Source: a virus. From it: a stretch of 64,000 nucleotides of DNA. The notes under the pieces were generated by a model that was not told the DNA's origin, made no database searches, and saw only the letters and a list, made by a program, of their open reading frames with translations. The position numbers and the translations under genes were made by a program. Shown in pieces: positions 1-7,850 of this stretch (positions are counted from its first letter, which is position 1; each line of letters starts with the position of its first letter). The DNA lies in the IMG/VR virus record IMGVR_UViG_3300032287_003731, positions 32,954 to 96,953 of that record; one strand, given 5' to 3'.

Positions 1-1546
1 CTTGTAATCCAACTTGTTTAGTTAATTTAACTTGTGTTTCAAGTTGATCAGCTGTAAATTCATATGCAAACCCTGTAGCTTCAGATAATTGTCCAAATGC
101 TTCTACTAAATTAGCTGTATTAACATTTATATTTTTAGAATTACGTTCTATCTTTACTAATGATTCTCTAAAAGCATCTGCTCTATTAGTTCCGTATCCT
201 AAAGACTTACCTAATTCAACTACTTGTTTATTAGCATCAAGTGCTTTATCTATAAAAAATGTAATTATAGTTAAAGGATCAGTAAGCGCTTTTTTAAATC
301 CAGTTCCTAGTCCTTTTACAAGTACTCCTAATGATTTAAATTTATTACCTAGATTATCAACAGAAGTAATAGCATCTTGTTTAACTTTATCTTCTTCTTT
401 ATCTAAATCTGCTAATTGTTGTTTGGTATTTAGTTCATCAGCTAGTAAATCATTTTTCTTTCGGTCTTTTTCAATTTGAAGATCAGCTATTCTAGTTGCT
501 CTATCATTATCAATATCAGATATGTTTTGACTAATTAAAGCCTGTCTTCTAGCTAAATCAATAGCATCTTGTCCGGTTGCTGTTTGGAGTTGATTTTGAA
601 TATCTAATAATTCATTTCGAAGAGCAACTTCTTGATTAGTTTGAACTTGAGCTGCTGCTATTTCTCTTTCTTTAGCTTGAATTTCTTCTTGAATTCTTAA
701 AGAATTTTGTAGTAGAGCAATTCTTTGATCTTCAATATTTTTAATTTTTTTAATTACTTCTTTACTTTTTAAAGCACCATCAATTAATTCTTGATTATAT
801 TTTTTTACAGAATCAATAGCATCGTCTATATTTAAGAATTGAGCTAAAGAACCTCCATATTTTGAAACTACACCAGCAGCTGCTGTTGCTATACCTCCTA
901 GATCTTCTCTTACATTATATATTTGTTTAGAAATATTAAGTTCTTTTTGCAAAAGAGGTATTCCTTCACTTAAAGCATTATTTGCTGCTTCAAATAAATC
1001 TTTTTCTTCTTTTAATTGATTAAGTAATTTTTTCTGAGCTGTGGTTAAATTTTCATTATCTATAGCATATAAGTCATTAAGGAGTTTTTCTTGTCTAAAA
1101 GTAAATTGTCTTACATTATTAATTTCTTTTTCTTCTCCTAATCTATCTCGTACATTTTTTAATTCTATTTTACTTTTAGCTAAGATTTCTCCTTTTTTCT
1201 TAAACTGTTTTTCAGTTAAATCAGTAACACCTTGCTGGAAGTAGTTTAAATCAGAAGATAAATTAGTAAGTCCTTTAAATATAGATTTTCCTGCTTGTAA
1301 TAATATATTTTGTTTTTTTAATTCAGCAGTTGTTTCTCTAAAACTTTGATATAAATAATCAGATTTAAAAACAGTATCATTTAATTCTTTATTAAGTCTA
1401 GATACAGAAGCAGTTAAATTACCCGCAGCTTTAGCTTGATCTGCAAAACCTTGAGCTTGCTGGCGAGTTAATCCATCGGCTTGCTGTAGTAATTCTATAT
1501 ACTTTTCGTATAGTTTATTTAATTCTTGTTGATCTTGTGGATCCAT
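1..1546 (-). CDS. Tail tape measure protein, N-terminal part (cut by window edge)
   Basis: An open frame of about 515 codons starts at an ATG at 1546 and runs off the left edge. The product begins MDPQDQQELNKLYEKYIELL and is almost wholly charged, Gln-rich coiled coil for its first ~400 residues. A glycine-rich hydrophobic stretch follows (GLGTGFKKALTDPLTIITFF), then a segment around GKSLGYGTNRADAFRESL of the kind found in phage tape-measure proteins. Its place, directly after the gp26-like gene and downstream of sheath and tube, is where long-tailed phages keep the tape measure. That protein sets tail length inside the tube and is ejected ahead of DNA. The promoter-like octamer sits 19 bases before the start. 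The C-terminal end is not visible, so any lytic domain is unknown. Confidence 0.8.
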   Translation of the reverse strand, partial: MDPQDQQELNKLYEKYIELLQQADGLTRQQAQGFADQAKAAGNLTASVSRLNKELNDTVFKSDYLYQSFRETTAELKKQNILLQAGKSIFKGLTNLSSDLNYFQQGVTDLTEKQFKKKGEILAKSKIELKNVRDRLGEEKEINNVRQFTFRQEKLLNDLYAIDNENLTTAQKKLLNQLKEEKDLFEAANNALSEGIPLLQKELNISKQIYNVREDLGGIATAAAGVVSKYGGSLAQFLNIDDAIDSVKKYNQELIDGALKSKEVIKKIKNIEDQRIALLQNSLRIQEEIQAKEREIAAAQVQTNQEVALRNELLDIQNQLQTATGQDAIDLARRQALISQNISDIDNDRATRIADLQIEKDRKKNDLLADELNTKQQLADLDKEEDKVKQDAITSVDNLGNKFKSLGVLVKGLGTGFKKALTDPLTIITFFIDKALDANKQVVELGKSLGYGTNRADAFRESLVKIERNSKNINVNTANLVEAFGQLSEATGFAYEFTADQLETQVKLTKQVGLQ

Positions 1547-1565
1547 ACCTTTAATATTACATCAT

Positions 1566-1573
1566 ATAAATAT
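1566..1573 (-). promoter_or_regulatory. Late-promoter-like octamer, tape measure gene
   Basis: ATATTTAT followed by A on the coding strand, 19 bases before the ATG at 1546. It directly abuts a hairpin that closes the preceding gene. Confidence 0.65.
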
Positions 1574-1601
1574 TAAAGCGCCCTACTTTTTGGGCGCTTT
1601 A
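1574..1601 (-). terminator. Hairpin at end of hub/chaperone unit
   Basis: A 10-bp inverted repeat, TAAAGCGCCC / GGGCGCTTTA, with an 8-base loop. It contains the stop codon of the 84-aa gene. The T-run after it is weak, so it may be a partial terminator or an RNA-processing/stability hairpin. Confidence 0.6.
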
Positions 1602-1837
1602 GCTACATATGTTGGTTGTTTTGGAGAAGTAACGTTTGGTCTTGATATTTCTTTACTTGGTTTATTTTTTAGTAGATTTTGTTGTTTTTCAGCTTCTTCT
1701 TTTTGTTTTTCAAAATATTCTTTTAATGTTTCAAAAGTAAATTTACGCAACCAAATAGGCATATTATATACAGTATCCCAATCATATCCACCATTTCCAT
1801 GAAATACTATTTCATGTATTTGTCTAAATAAATACAA
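1583..1837 (-). CDS. Small protein between gp26-like gene and tape measure; possible frameshift extension
   Basis: 84 codons whose only plausible independent start is TTG at 1837; there is no in-frame ATG near the N-terminus. The N-terminal half contains a conserved-looking block, GGYDWDTVYNMPIWLRKFTF. The C-terminal half is a charged, Lys/Pro-rich tail. The frame stays open upstream to about 1867, overlapping the last ~9 codons of the gp26-like gene in a different frame. Two overlapping frames immediately before a tape-measure gene are the classical layout of tail-assembly chaperones made by programmed frameshifting (lambda G/GT). I cannot name the shift site with certainty. It could instead be an ordinary TTG-initiated protein. 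Confidence 0.6.
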   Translation of the reverse strand: MYLFRQIHEIVFHGNGGYDWDTVYNMPIWLRKFTFETLKEYFEKQKEEAEKQQNLLKNKPSKEISRPNVTSPKQPTYVAKAPKK

Positions 1838-1838
1838 C

Positions 1839-2582
1839 CTATAGTCCAGAGTCAGGCCAAAGAAAGTTAATACCTAAAGAAATTTCTATACCCTCCCCAG
1901 TATAGTTTTCATCATTTGGTTTATATTTCATATTAATATCTGGTGATATTTGATTATAATATTGACGAAGAGCTCTAGAATCTTTAGCGATTAAATAATT
2001 ATCAACAAATTCACGAATATCTTTTGGTTCACGTTTACCTTCAACTGAAGTGATAATATGTTTTAAGCGTGTAGTAACATCAGTTGTAATGTTTGGATTT
2101 ATTTTTTTTAATCCTTTAATTTCAGCTTCGATTTTTTGTTCATCACCGTGTGTTAAAAGTTTAAAAGTAATATTATTAGTAGAATGAGGAAGAGTAAATT
2201 CAAATTCATTCATACCATGTTTAAATAAAGAAAAATCTACTATTTTATCTTCTAATGTAGATAAATCAACATTAATTTCTGTTTCGCCAAAAGTAACAGG
2301 ATAGTCTTTACCATAACCTAAAATGCGAGCAGCAATTAAAATAGCATTTTTATCACCGACTAATAATTCATTGTAATCAATTGGTGTTACAATAAGCGCT
2401 TGTAATAATTTATCTACTACTGTTCCATTTTTAATGTAATTAGTATTAGTAAGAATATCTTCTTCCTTAGCAGTCATATACTTCATTTCAATTTCACCTT
2501 TTGCTAGTGGTGATGTAACTGGATAAAGTAAACCTTTAGAAGGTAATGCAACTGTTTCTGTTGGAATTTTTAATTCAGCCAT
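1839..2582 (-). CDS. 26: gp26-like baseplate hub / tail assembly protein
   Basis: I place the start at the ATG at 2582 (MAELKIPTETVALPSKG). The longer frame from 2639 would begin inside a terminator hairpin and include the promoter octamer. The 247-aa product has the pattern of the T4 gp26 baseplate-hub family: LPSKGLLYP near the N-terminus, then MKYMTAKEEDILTN, a segment on loss or gain of subunits (DKLLQALIV) and ILIAARILGYGKDYPV. T4 gp26 is about 208 aa, so the length is comparable. The gene lies between tail tube and tape measure, as expected for a hub or tail chaperone. Its last codons overlap the frame of the following 84-aa gene. Confidence 0.8.
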   Translation of the reverse strand: MAELKIPTETVALPSKGLLYPVTSPLAKGEIEMKYMTAKEEDILTNTNYIKNGTVVDKLLQALIVTPIDYNELLVGDKNAILIAARILGYGKDYPVTFGETEINVDLSTLEDKIVDFSLFKHGMNEFEFTLPHSTNNITFKLLTHGDEQKIEAEIKGLKKINPNITTDVTTRLKHIITSVEGKREPKDIREFVDNYLIAKDSRALRQYYNQISPDINMKYKPNDENYTGEGIEISLGINFLWPDSGL

Positions 2583-2608
2583 ATAACGTTTTTTATTGTT
2601 TGATATAT

Positions 2609-2616
2609 ATAAATAT
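2609..2616 (-). promoter_or_regulatory. Late-promoter-like octamer, gp26-like gene
   Basis: ATATTTAT on the coding strand, 26 bases before the chosen start at 2582 and just after the terminator of the tail-tube gene. Confidence 0.65.
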
Positions 2617-2625
2617 ATGAAAAGT

Positions 2626-2653
2626 AAAAGCGTCTGCAAAAGCAGACGCCTTT
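2626..2653 (-). terminator. Rho-independent terminator after tail tube
   Basis: GC-rich 8-bp stem GCGTCTGC / GCAGACGC with a TTTT loop on the coding strand, followed by TTTTACTTTT. It lies 25 bases beyond the tail-tube stop codon. Confidence 0.85.
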
Positions 2654-2677
2654 ATAAAAGAAAGAAATATAGAGAAA

Positions 2678-3163
2678 TCAGAAGTTCAATACGCAGTAAT
2701 CCATAGCGATTGTAACGGATAAGTTAATTGCGGCATCGTTAGCCCAATCATACTCACCAAAGGTAGCTGTTTTAACATAAGCACCTTTAACAATCCACTC
2801 ACCTACTACATCACCTACAGGACCTAAAATGTCTAATGTTAAGTCTTTCTTGTAGAAGTCAGAATAGCCATCACGACCAGTTACTGATTCGTGTGCTAAA
2901 CGAGCCCATTCCATTACAGCTTGAGCACCAGAGGGAGTTACAGGATCATATAAACTTAAAGTCATATCATTCCAACGTACTTTACCTTTTACTTTACGGT
3001 AAACGTTGATGTGATCTAATATAATTTCACCAGCTTCAAATCCAGGAGCAGAAGCAGCTTTAATCAAGTATGCGGGAATACCGTCAATATACATGATAAA
3101 GCGATTCTGAACTTTAGGTTCAAATGCTGTAAACATAATTTCATTTGCGTCTAATACAGGCAT
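2678..3163 (-). CDS. 19: Tail tube protein (gp19)
   Basis: 161 aa, the same length class as T4 gp19. The product starts MPVLDANEIMFTAFEPKVQN and has the features of the tube family: FIMYIDGIPAYLIKAASAPGF, then a beta strand on the gp19-type VYRKVKGKVRWNDMTLSLYD, and WARLAHESVTGRDGYSD. It forms the inner tube of the contractile tail, stacked on the baseplate and wrapped by the sheath. It sits downstream of the sheath gene, separated from it by a homing endonuclease. It has its own octamer 28 bases upstream and its own terminator, fitting very high late expression. Confidence 0.93.
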   Translation of the reverse strand: MPVLDANEIMFTAFEPKVQNRFIMYIDGIPAYLIKAASAPGFEAGEIILDHINVYRKVKGKVRWNDMTLSLYDPVTPSGAQAVMEWARLAHESVTGRDGYSDFYKKDLTLDILGPVGDVVGEWIVKGAYVKTATFGEYDWANDAAINLSVTIAMDYCVLNF

Positions 3164-3191
3164 GTTATTTAATTTTTAAATTATTCTGGGT

Positions 3192-3199
3192 ATAAATAT
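3192..3199 (-). promoter_or_regulatory. Late-promoter-like octamer, tail tube
   Basis: ATATTTAT followed by A on the coding strand, 28 bases before the ATG at 3163. Confidence 0.65.
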
Positions 3200-3224
3200 G
3201 TTAAATTATAAAAAACATATTATT

Positions 3225-3932
3225 TTAGATGTATTTCCATTGAAATCCATAGGCTGTTTTAGATACACCAATTAAACAACAACTAATGTTAGAATGTTTT
3301 TTTCCAATATATTTTGCAGCTTCTCCTATACTATTATGTTGTTTTATTATATTACCTTCTTTATCTAGTTGTAATATAGGTTTATATTTTTTATTTAAAT
3401 AAGATTGAGATTGTTTTTTACCTTTTTTAGCTTTACTTATCTTTTGTTTATGTTCATCTGTATATTTACGACCTGTTATTTTTTGTCGTATTATTTCACC
3501 AAATCCTTCTGGTTTTGGTTTACCTATATTAGCTTGTTTTAATTTTTCTTTACGTTTTTGATTATTACTTATTTTATTTTTAGTTTCTTGTGTTACTATT
3601 TTATTTTTATTTCCTTTTCTTATTTTATTAATAACATAATTATATTTATCCTCATTTAAATCTTTATTATACCATCCAGATGTTTTACTTCTTATATTAT
3701 AAAAACTTTTTGATTTAACAGCATTGAAATAATATATCCAGTATTCTTCACGTTCACCTAAATTTTCTTTAGTACAATATTCTAATATTTCTTTTTTGAA
3801 GTTTTCTTTACCATATTTTTTAATATCTTCTAAAAGTAAAGTACCACTACCTAAATAATCAGGATCATTATGTGAATCTTTTCCTATATATTTTTTACCG
3901 TTTATTAAATTTTTTGTAATATACACTACCAT
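3225..3932 (-). CDS. GIY-YIG homing endonuclease
   Basis: 235 aa. The N-terminal ~90 residues are a GIY-YIG nuclease domain: VVYITKNLINGKKYIGKD supplies the two-strand motif, followed by YLGSGTLLLEDIKKYGKENF and EREEYWIYYFNAV with the metal-binding Glu. The middle is a Lys-rich linker with repeated KxSxxQKRK / GRKYTDEHKQKISKAKKG elements (NUMOD3-like). The C-terminus (ILQLDKEGNIIKQHNSIGEA) is a NUMOD1-type DNA-binding element. It is freestanding between the sheath and tube genes, a classic site for T4-family homing genes. A perfect inverted repeat lies directly in front of its start. Confidence 0.92.
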   Translation of the reverse strand: MVVYITKNLINGKKYIGKDSHNDPDYLGSGTLLLEDIKKYGKENFKKEILEYCTKENLGEREEYWIYYFNAVKSKSFYNIRSKTSGWYNKDLNEDKYNYVINKIRKGNKNKIVTQETKNKISNNQKRKEKLKQANIGKPKPEGFGEIIRQKITGRKYTDEHKQKISKAKKGKKQSQSYLNKKYKPILQLDKEGNIIKQHNSIGEAAKYIGKKHSNISCCLIGVSKTAYGFQWKYI

Positions 3933-3937
3933 AAAAA

Positions 3938-3972
3938 TATCCTCTTACAATAATAAATATTGTAAGAGGATA
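3938..3972 (-). promoter_or_regulatory. 15-bp hairpin containing the late-promoter-like octamer, before a homing endonuclease
   Basis: A perfect 15-bp inverted repeat (arms 3938-3952 and 3958-3972) with a 5-base loop. The coding-strand octamer ATATTTAT (3953-3960) covers the loop and the first bases of the 5' arm. The 3' arm ends 5 bases before the ATG at 3932. Read-through RNA from the sheath gene would fold over the start. RNA begun at the octamer would lack the 5' arm and leave the start open. The stem followed by TTTTT may also terminate sheath transcripts. Confidence 0.75.
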
Positions 3973-4009
3973 AATTTTAATATTTTACTTAAGGAAGCTT
4001 AAAAGTAAA

Positions 4010-5728
4010 TTAAGCCCCAAAAGTTGCACCAGTTGGTTGAATGTTGAAATTCAATATAATGAATTCAGCAGTCTTAGTTGGTTGAATATAGATCTGACCT
4101 ACTAATTGATTGCGATCTATTACATCAGGTGTGTTATTGGAATCATCCATTACTACCTTGTAAGCATATAAACCTTGACGTTGTACTACTGATTCGAGAT
4201 ATGGATTAACTTGAGCAAGGAATCTATTGCGAGTAACATTAGTATTTTGTTCGAATACTAAACTGTTTGATACTTGACCAATATAATCTTTTAAGGCAAT
4301 TAATAAACGACGAACGTTTACACGATCAAGAGCGGTTTGTTTTTTCTGTAATGTTTTCTGACCATATACTACAACACCTTCACCAGGGAATGTAGCGAGT
4401 GGGTTAACATTACCTGAGTATAATGAATCACGATCCGCTTGAGATAATCTCTTTTCGGCACGTAATACTGAAGGAACACCACCACGATTTAAACCAGCAG
4501 GAGCAAACCAGCTAGCAGCGACTTGATCATTGAAAGCATAAACACCACCTATTACTGTTGATGGAGGCGCCCATACAGATTTACCTAAAGTGGAACTATA
4601 TAATTGAACCCAAGGATAGTAAGTAGCAGCATAGTTACTTGATTGAACAGCAGCAGCATTTACTGCTGAACTAATTGCAATTCCATAAATACCAGCATCT
4701 ACAACAGCAATAGCATCACCTCTGTTTTCAACAGTTGAAATCATAGTTGAAACAGCACTGTTACTTAAGCCAACACCAGGAGCTAATAATACATTGAATT
4801 GATAAGCATCTGAGTTATTTAAGATACGGAATGCTGTGATATAGTCGTTAGCTGAAAATCCTTGAATATTACTTGTTGTAATAGTTTCATTCATTAATTG
4901 AGCAGTAGTAGTTGCCGCTACACCCCCAGCAAATGAACCACCAAATGAACCACTCCCTAATGCAGGTAGTGAGCCACTGTATTGAGTAGCTTTATAGCTA
5001 CCGTTATTATCAATTGAATCTACCTGAGGTGTAGTTACTGATTTAACACGTATATATCTTGAAGCATTAGTGTATGAACCTGTAATATCAACTATATAAT
5101 TACCATCACTATCAATTGCAAATACAGGTTTAATATCACCTATAACACGAGAAATATAGTTAGGTAATACTGGGTCTAATGATAAGTTAGCCCATGTTTC
5201 TAAATAATTAGGTTGAGCAGTATTGTCATTACCTGCACGAACGGCTAAAGTAAATATACCACTACCTGTACTTACATTTGTTACTTCCCAGCGAACGTTG
5301 AGATTACTACCGCTTGCTAAAGCACCACTTACCATGCTAGAAGTATTATTCATAATATCACCCCAAGCTAATGTTTCAATCACAAATGAAGAAACATCAA
5401 CTACTCCAGGAACTGTAGCTTGTGAATAAGTACTAACACCAGCAGAGCCACTAATAATTCTAGTTACGAGTAATGTTTGACCACCATTCTGAAAGAAATC
5501 TTTAGCAGCTAATGATGTAAAGTATTCATAGTAGTAGCTACTACTTTTAAATGATTCACCAAATTTAGCTACATATTCACTGTATGAAGTAACATAAGTA
5601 GGAACAAAAGGTTGACCTAATACTGTAGGACCAACAAGTGCAGTAGCTGTTCCTTGAATGCCCTGCTGCACTAAAGACTGGTCAGTTTCATTTTGAAACA
5701 CACCAGGCGAAATAATTTTTTCTGCCAT
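4010..5728 (-). CDS. 18: Tail sheath protein (gp18)
   Basis: 572 aa; T4 gp18 is 659 aa. The N-terminus (AEKIISPGVFQNETDQSLVQ) and C-terminus (IQPTKTAEFIILNFNIQPTG) are both typical of contractile-tail sheaths. The C-terminal domain contains GVPSVLRAEKRLSQADRDSL, VVYGQKTLQKKQTALDRVNV and RRLLIALKDYIGQVSNSLVF, the conserved core that interlocks neighbouring subunits. The middle is a Ser/Gly/Thr-rich surface domain. The sheath contracts to drive the tube through the envelope. The product begins directly after a long 5' gap with an octamer 43 bases upstream. Confidence 0.95.
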   Translation of the reverse strand: MAEKIISPGVFQNETDQSLVQQGIQGTATALVGPTVLGQPFVPTYVTSYSEYVAKFGESFKSSSYYYEYFTSLAAKDFFQNGGQTLLVTRIISGSAGVSTYSQATVPGVVDVSSFVIETLAWGDIMNNTSSMVSGALASGSNLNVRWEVTNVSTGSGIFTLAVRAGNDNTAQPNYLETWANLSLDPVLPNYISRVIGDIKPVFAIDSDGNYIVDITGSYTNASRYIRVKSVTTPQVDSIDNNGSYKATQYSGSLPALGSGSFGGSFAGGVAATTTAQLMNETITTSNIQGFSANDYITAFRILNNSDAYQFNVLLAPGVGLSNSAVSTMISTVENRGDAIAVVDAGIYGIAISSAVNAAAVQSSNYAATYYPWVQLYSSTLGKSVWAPPSTVIGGVYAFNDQVAASWFAPAGLNRGGVPSVLRAEKRLSQADRDSLYSGNVNPLATFPGEGVVVYGQKTLQKKQTALDRVNVRRLLIALKDYIGQVSNSLVFEQNTNVTRNRFLAQVNPYLESVVQRQGLYAYKVVMDDSNNTPDVIDRNQLVGQIYIQPTKTAEFIILNFNIQPTGATFGA

Positions 5729-5771
5729 TTTATAATTGTTTTTTAATAAATTTAATAGGATTGACCTACCG

Positions 5772-5779
5772 ATAAATAT
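5772..5779 (-). promoter_or_regulatory. Late-promoter-like octamer, tail sheath
   Basis: ATATTTAT on the coding strand, 43 bases before the ATG at 5728. Confidence 0.6.
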
Positions 5780-5810
5780 CTAAAACTAATTATAAAACGC
5801 AGAGTTATTA

Positions 5811-6074
5811 CTAAGCAGGTGTAATTTCACCAGTTTCAGGATTTATATTACCATTTCCGTATTTACTTACTAATTGATTTGTTAATTCTTTTTCTTTTTC
5901 TTCAATAGACGTTATGTCTTTAAGAAGATTTGCTTTTTCTTCTTCTAAAGAAACAACATATTTTTTATATGTTGATAATTGAATTTCAAGACTGCCTACC
6001 TCAAATGTAGTTTGATTATAACGTGCTTGAAGATCTTTAATTGATTGTAATTCTTCTTGTGTAAGTTGTGCCAT
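5811..6074 (-). CDS. Small coiled-coil protein upstream of sheath
   Basis: 87 aa, family not recognised. Heptad-like hydrophobic spacing runs over residues 5-70 (TQEELQSIKDLQARYNQ, then SLEEEKANLLKDITSIEEKE), so it is very probably an extended alpha-helical coiled coil, ending in a short NPETGEITPA tail. It follows the Cys-rich 77-aa gene after 15 bases and has no octamer of its own, so it is probably co-transcribed. A structural or assembly role is suggested only by its position beside the sheath gene. Confidence 0.7.
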   Translation of the reverse strand: MAQLTQEELQSIKDLQARYNQTTFEVGSLEIQLSTYKKYVVSLEEEKANLLKDITSIEEKEKELTNQLVSKYGNGNINPETGEITPA

Positions 6075-6089
6075 GTACTTTATTTTATT

Positions 6090-6323
6090 TTATTTTTCCC
6101 ATTTAGCTAATGGGCAAGCTTCATTTCCTGGTTTGGGGCTAAATATTTTTTTAGAGAGTGGACATCCACATTCACCACAATAATATAAGTCTATAGTTGA
6201 ATTGTGAGATTTTTTATCACACCCATCACACACACTTGCTCTATACTCAGCTATTACTTTTTGTTCAGGTGTTGGGTCAGCAGCAGCAATCCATGCTTTT
6301 GCTATTTCAACTATTTTAAGCAT
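6090..6323 (-). CDS. Small zinc-ribbon-like protein
   Basis: 77 aa. The N-terminal half is helical (MLKIVEIAKAWIAAADPTPE). The C-terminal half has Cys pairs CDGCDKK and YYCGECGCPLSKK plus a distal Cys in GNEACPLAKW. This spacing would fit one zinc ribbon or knuckle. The start overlaps the stop of the preceding gene by 8 bases, so translation is probably coupled. The function is not recognised; small zinc ribbons of this kind are frequent in phage late regions. Confidence 0.75.
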   Translation of the reverse strand: MLKIVEIAKAWIAAADPTPEQKVIAEYRASVCDGCDKKSHNSTIDLYYCGECGCPLSKKIFSPKPGNEACPLAKWEK

Positions 6324-6783
6324 TAGGTGCTTGAATTAATTTAAACAAAACAATATAATTAGTTTCTGTTGATATCTTTTCAAAGTCTTCTAATTGAAAA
6401 GCATGATGTTCTAATTCGCGATCTTCATTTAATAATGAATTAAAATCATTTTGAAAACTAACATACGTTGGATTTACTTCACGAGAAACAACTTCTTTAG
6501 TGTCATCATCAACTACTTCGTTAATGTAAATAGGAATACTAATATTACCTTGCTCATCAGTAGTACCGTATTTTTTAATAAGTTCTTCTCTTAATAAATT
6601 TACTGCTTCTTTTTCAGCAGTTACTTTTTTAGCTAAATCGTATAACCAGTATTTAGTTGGTACTGATATTTTTTCAGCGAGTAATCCTTTAACTAATACT
6701 TCACCGGTTTCGGAATTAGTAAATCCGTTTATTTCAACGTCAAGTTGAAAAAATTCTTGTAATTTTAAAACTGTTTTTATCAT
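6316..6783 (-). CDS. Conserved-looking phage protein, unknown function
   Basis: 155 aa, family not recognised. An N-terminal beta-rich segment (LKLQEFFQLDVEINGFTNSE) is followed by a helix-rich middle (YDLAKKVTAEKEAVNLLREE). The C-terminus contains SLLNEDRELEHHAFQLEDFE and ETNYIVLFKLI. It opens a three-gene group (with the zinc-ribbon and coiled-coil genes) controlled by an octamer 20 bases upstream. That group lies between the fibre cluster and the sheath. Confidence 0.7.
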   Translation of the reverse strand: MIKTVLKLQEFFQLDVEINGFTNSETGEVLVKGLLAEKISVPTKYWLYDLAKKVTAEKEAVNLLREELIKKYGTTDEQGNISIPIYINEVVDDDTKEVVSREVNPTYVSFQNDFNSLLNEDRELEHHAFQLEDFEKISTETNYIVLFKLIQAPNA

Positions 6784-6803
6784 AAAATTTATTATTTGTG
6801 TAT

Positions 6804-6811
6804 ATAAATAT
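6804..6811 (-). promoter_or_regulatory. Late-promoter-like octamer, 155-aa gene
   Basis: ATATTTAT followed by A on the coding strand, 20 bases before the ATG at 6783. Confidence 0.65.
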
Positions 6812-6874
6812 ATAAAAAATATAGAAAAATATAAATTTAATATTTTGTTTAAATTAAATCTTTAGTATTTGTTT

Positions 6875-7123
6875 TTATAAATTAAATTTTTTTATCCATT
6901 CTTCCGTTTCTAATATTTCACAAATAGTATAGTAGTCTACTATTTGTTTAGGTTCTGGTATGGATAGCACACTGCTTGGGATTTGCGGTGTGTCCCATTT
7001 CACAAAAGTTTTTGTTCTGTCTAAAGATTTTCTAGTTGTTTCTATAGAAGTTTCCAACACCTCCTCAAAATTAATTAAATTTAAATATTGAGATTGAAAT
7101 ATTAAAAATAACTCATTTTCCAT
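6875..7123 (-). CDS. Small protein downstream of fibre cluster
   Basis: 82 aa, family not recognised. The N-terminal part is helical (MENELFLIFQSQYLNLINFE). The C-terminal part is acidic and aromatic (YTICEILETEEWIKKFNL). It is the last gene of the fibre cluster. A variant octamer (GTATTTAT on the coding strand) lies 14 bases upstream and overlaps the end of the LamG-like gene. About 90 non-coding AT-rich bases follow it, with nothing else recognised. Confidence 0.65.
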   Translation of the reverse strand: MENELFLIFQSQYLNLINFEEVLETSIETTRKSLDRTKTFVKWDTPQIPSSVLSIPEPKQIVDYYTICEILETEEWIKKFNL

Positions 7124-7135
7124 TCTGCATTTTAT

Positions 7136-7846
7136 TTATAAATACCTAACTTTTGTAGCATTATAGTTTTGTAATACTTCTGTACTAGAAAGCACTCTAC
7201 TATATATCATTACTTCAGATACATAGTTATTTCCGTAAGAAACGAAAGGCGGAGCGCTCTGACCTACTCCTAGTGCCGCTGTCGATCCTAAGCCAGTAGC
7301 TCCGGAAAGGTTTATTGGATTTAAAGCACTTCCATTTAAATAAATTTGACATCTATTAGAGGCTGCAAATCTATCATAAGTAGCTACCACATTTGTCCAG
7401 GCTCCTGTTATTAAAGAATTATTTGTGCTAGGACCAAAGCTATTGATACTATTTATCCACACAAAATACGTAGATGTGCTTCCCGCCCCTGTTCCGTAAT
7501 AAAAAGCGCATGTGGCATTACCTATAGACAAAAAAGAGTTTAATCCACCTCCCCAACTTCTTATGTACACCCACGTAGACCAAGTAAACACATCGCTTGC
7601 ACTAGAACCTAAAGGTACACTTGAAAACGCAATGTAATCGTCTGTTCCGTCTAAAGCAAATGTACCTCCTTTTATAGTACTGTCGAAAGAAGCTCCGTTG
7701 GTTAAAGATCCTGTCTGTGAGCCAAACAAGTTTGTAACCGTGTTACCTACTCTAGGATAGGATAGTAGTTGAGCAGAATCCATCCAGAACGTTAATCCGT
7801 TTACTACTATTTTAGTTCCGCTATCTCTAATTCCTAATATACTCAT
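7136..7846 (-). CDS. LamG / concanavalin-like jelly-roll protein (probable adhesin)
   Basis: 236 aa. The sequence has the LamG-like hallmarks: FALDGTDDYIAFSSVPLGSS, FTWSTWVYIRSWGGG, TNVVATYDRFA, CQIYLNGSALNPINL and YVSEVMIYSRVLSSTEVLQN. This fold binds carbohydrate or other ligands and often forms the tip of phage or surface adhesins. It starts 4 bases after the stop of the 1753-aa fibre and shares its less AT-rich composition, so I infer a receptor-binding or fibre-tip partner. It has no promoter octamer of its own. Confidence 0.8.
   Translation of the reverse strand: MSILGIRDSGTKIVVNGLTFWMDSAQLLSYPRVGNTVTNLFGSQTGSLTNGASFDSTIKGGTFALDGTDDYIAFSSVPLGSSASDVFTWSTWVYIRSWGGGLNSFLSIGNATCAFYYGTGAGSTSTYFVWINSINSFGPSTNNSLITGAWTNVVATYDRFAASNRCQIYLNGSALNPINLSGATGLGSTAALGVGQSAPPFVSYGNNYVSEVMIYSRVLSSTEVLQNYNATKVRYL
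7138..7145 (-). promoter_or_regulatory. Variant late-promoter-like octamer (GTATTTAT)
   Basis: One mismatch to the consensus, 14 bases before the ATG at 7123, inside the final codons of the LamG-like gene. Confidence 0.35.
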
Positions 7847-7850
7847 AACA

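Noticed and set aside
2583-2639. Longer gp26-like start at 2639
   Set aside because: It would translate the promoter octamer and half of a terminator stem; the ATG at 2582 fits the family N-terminus.
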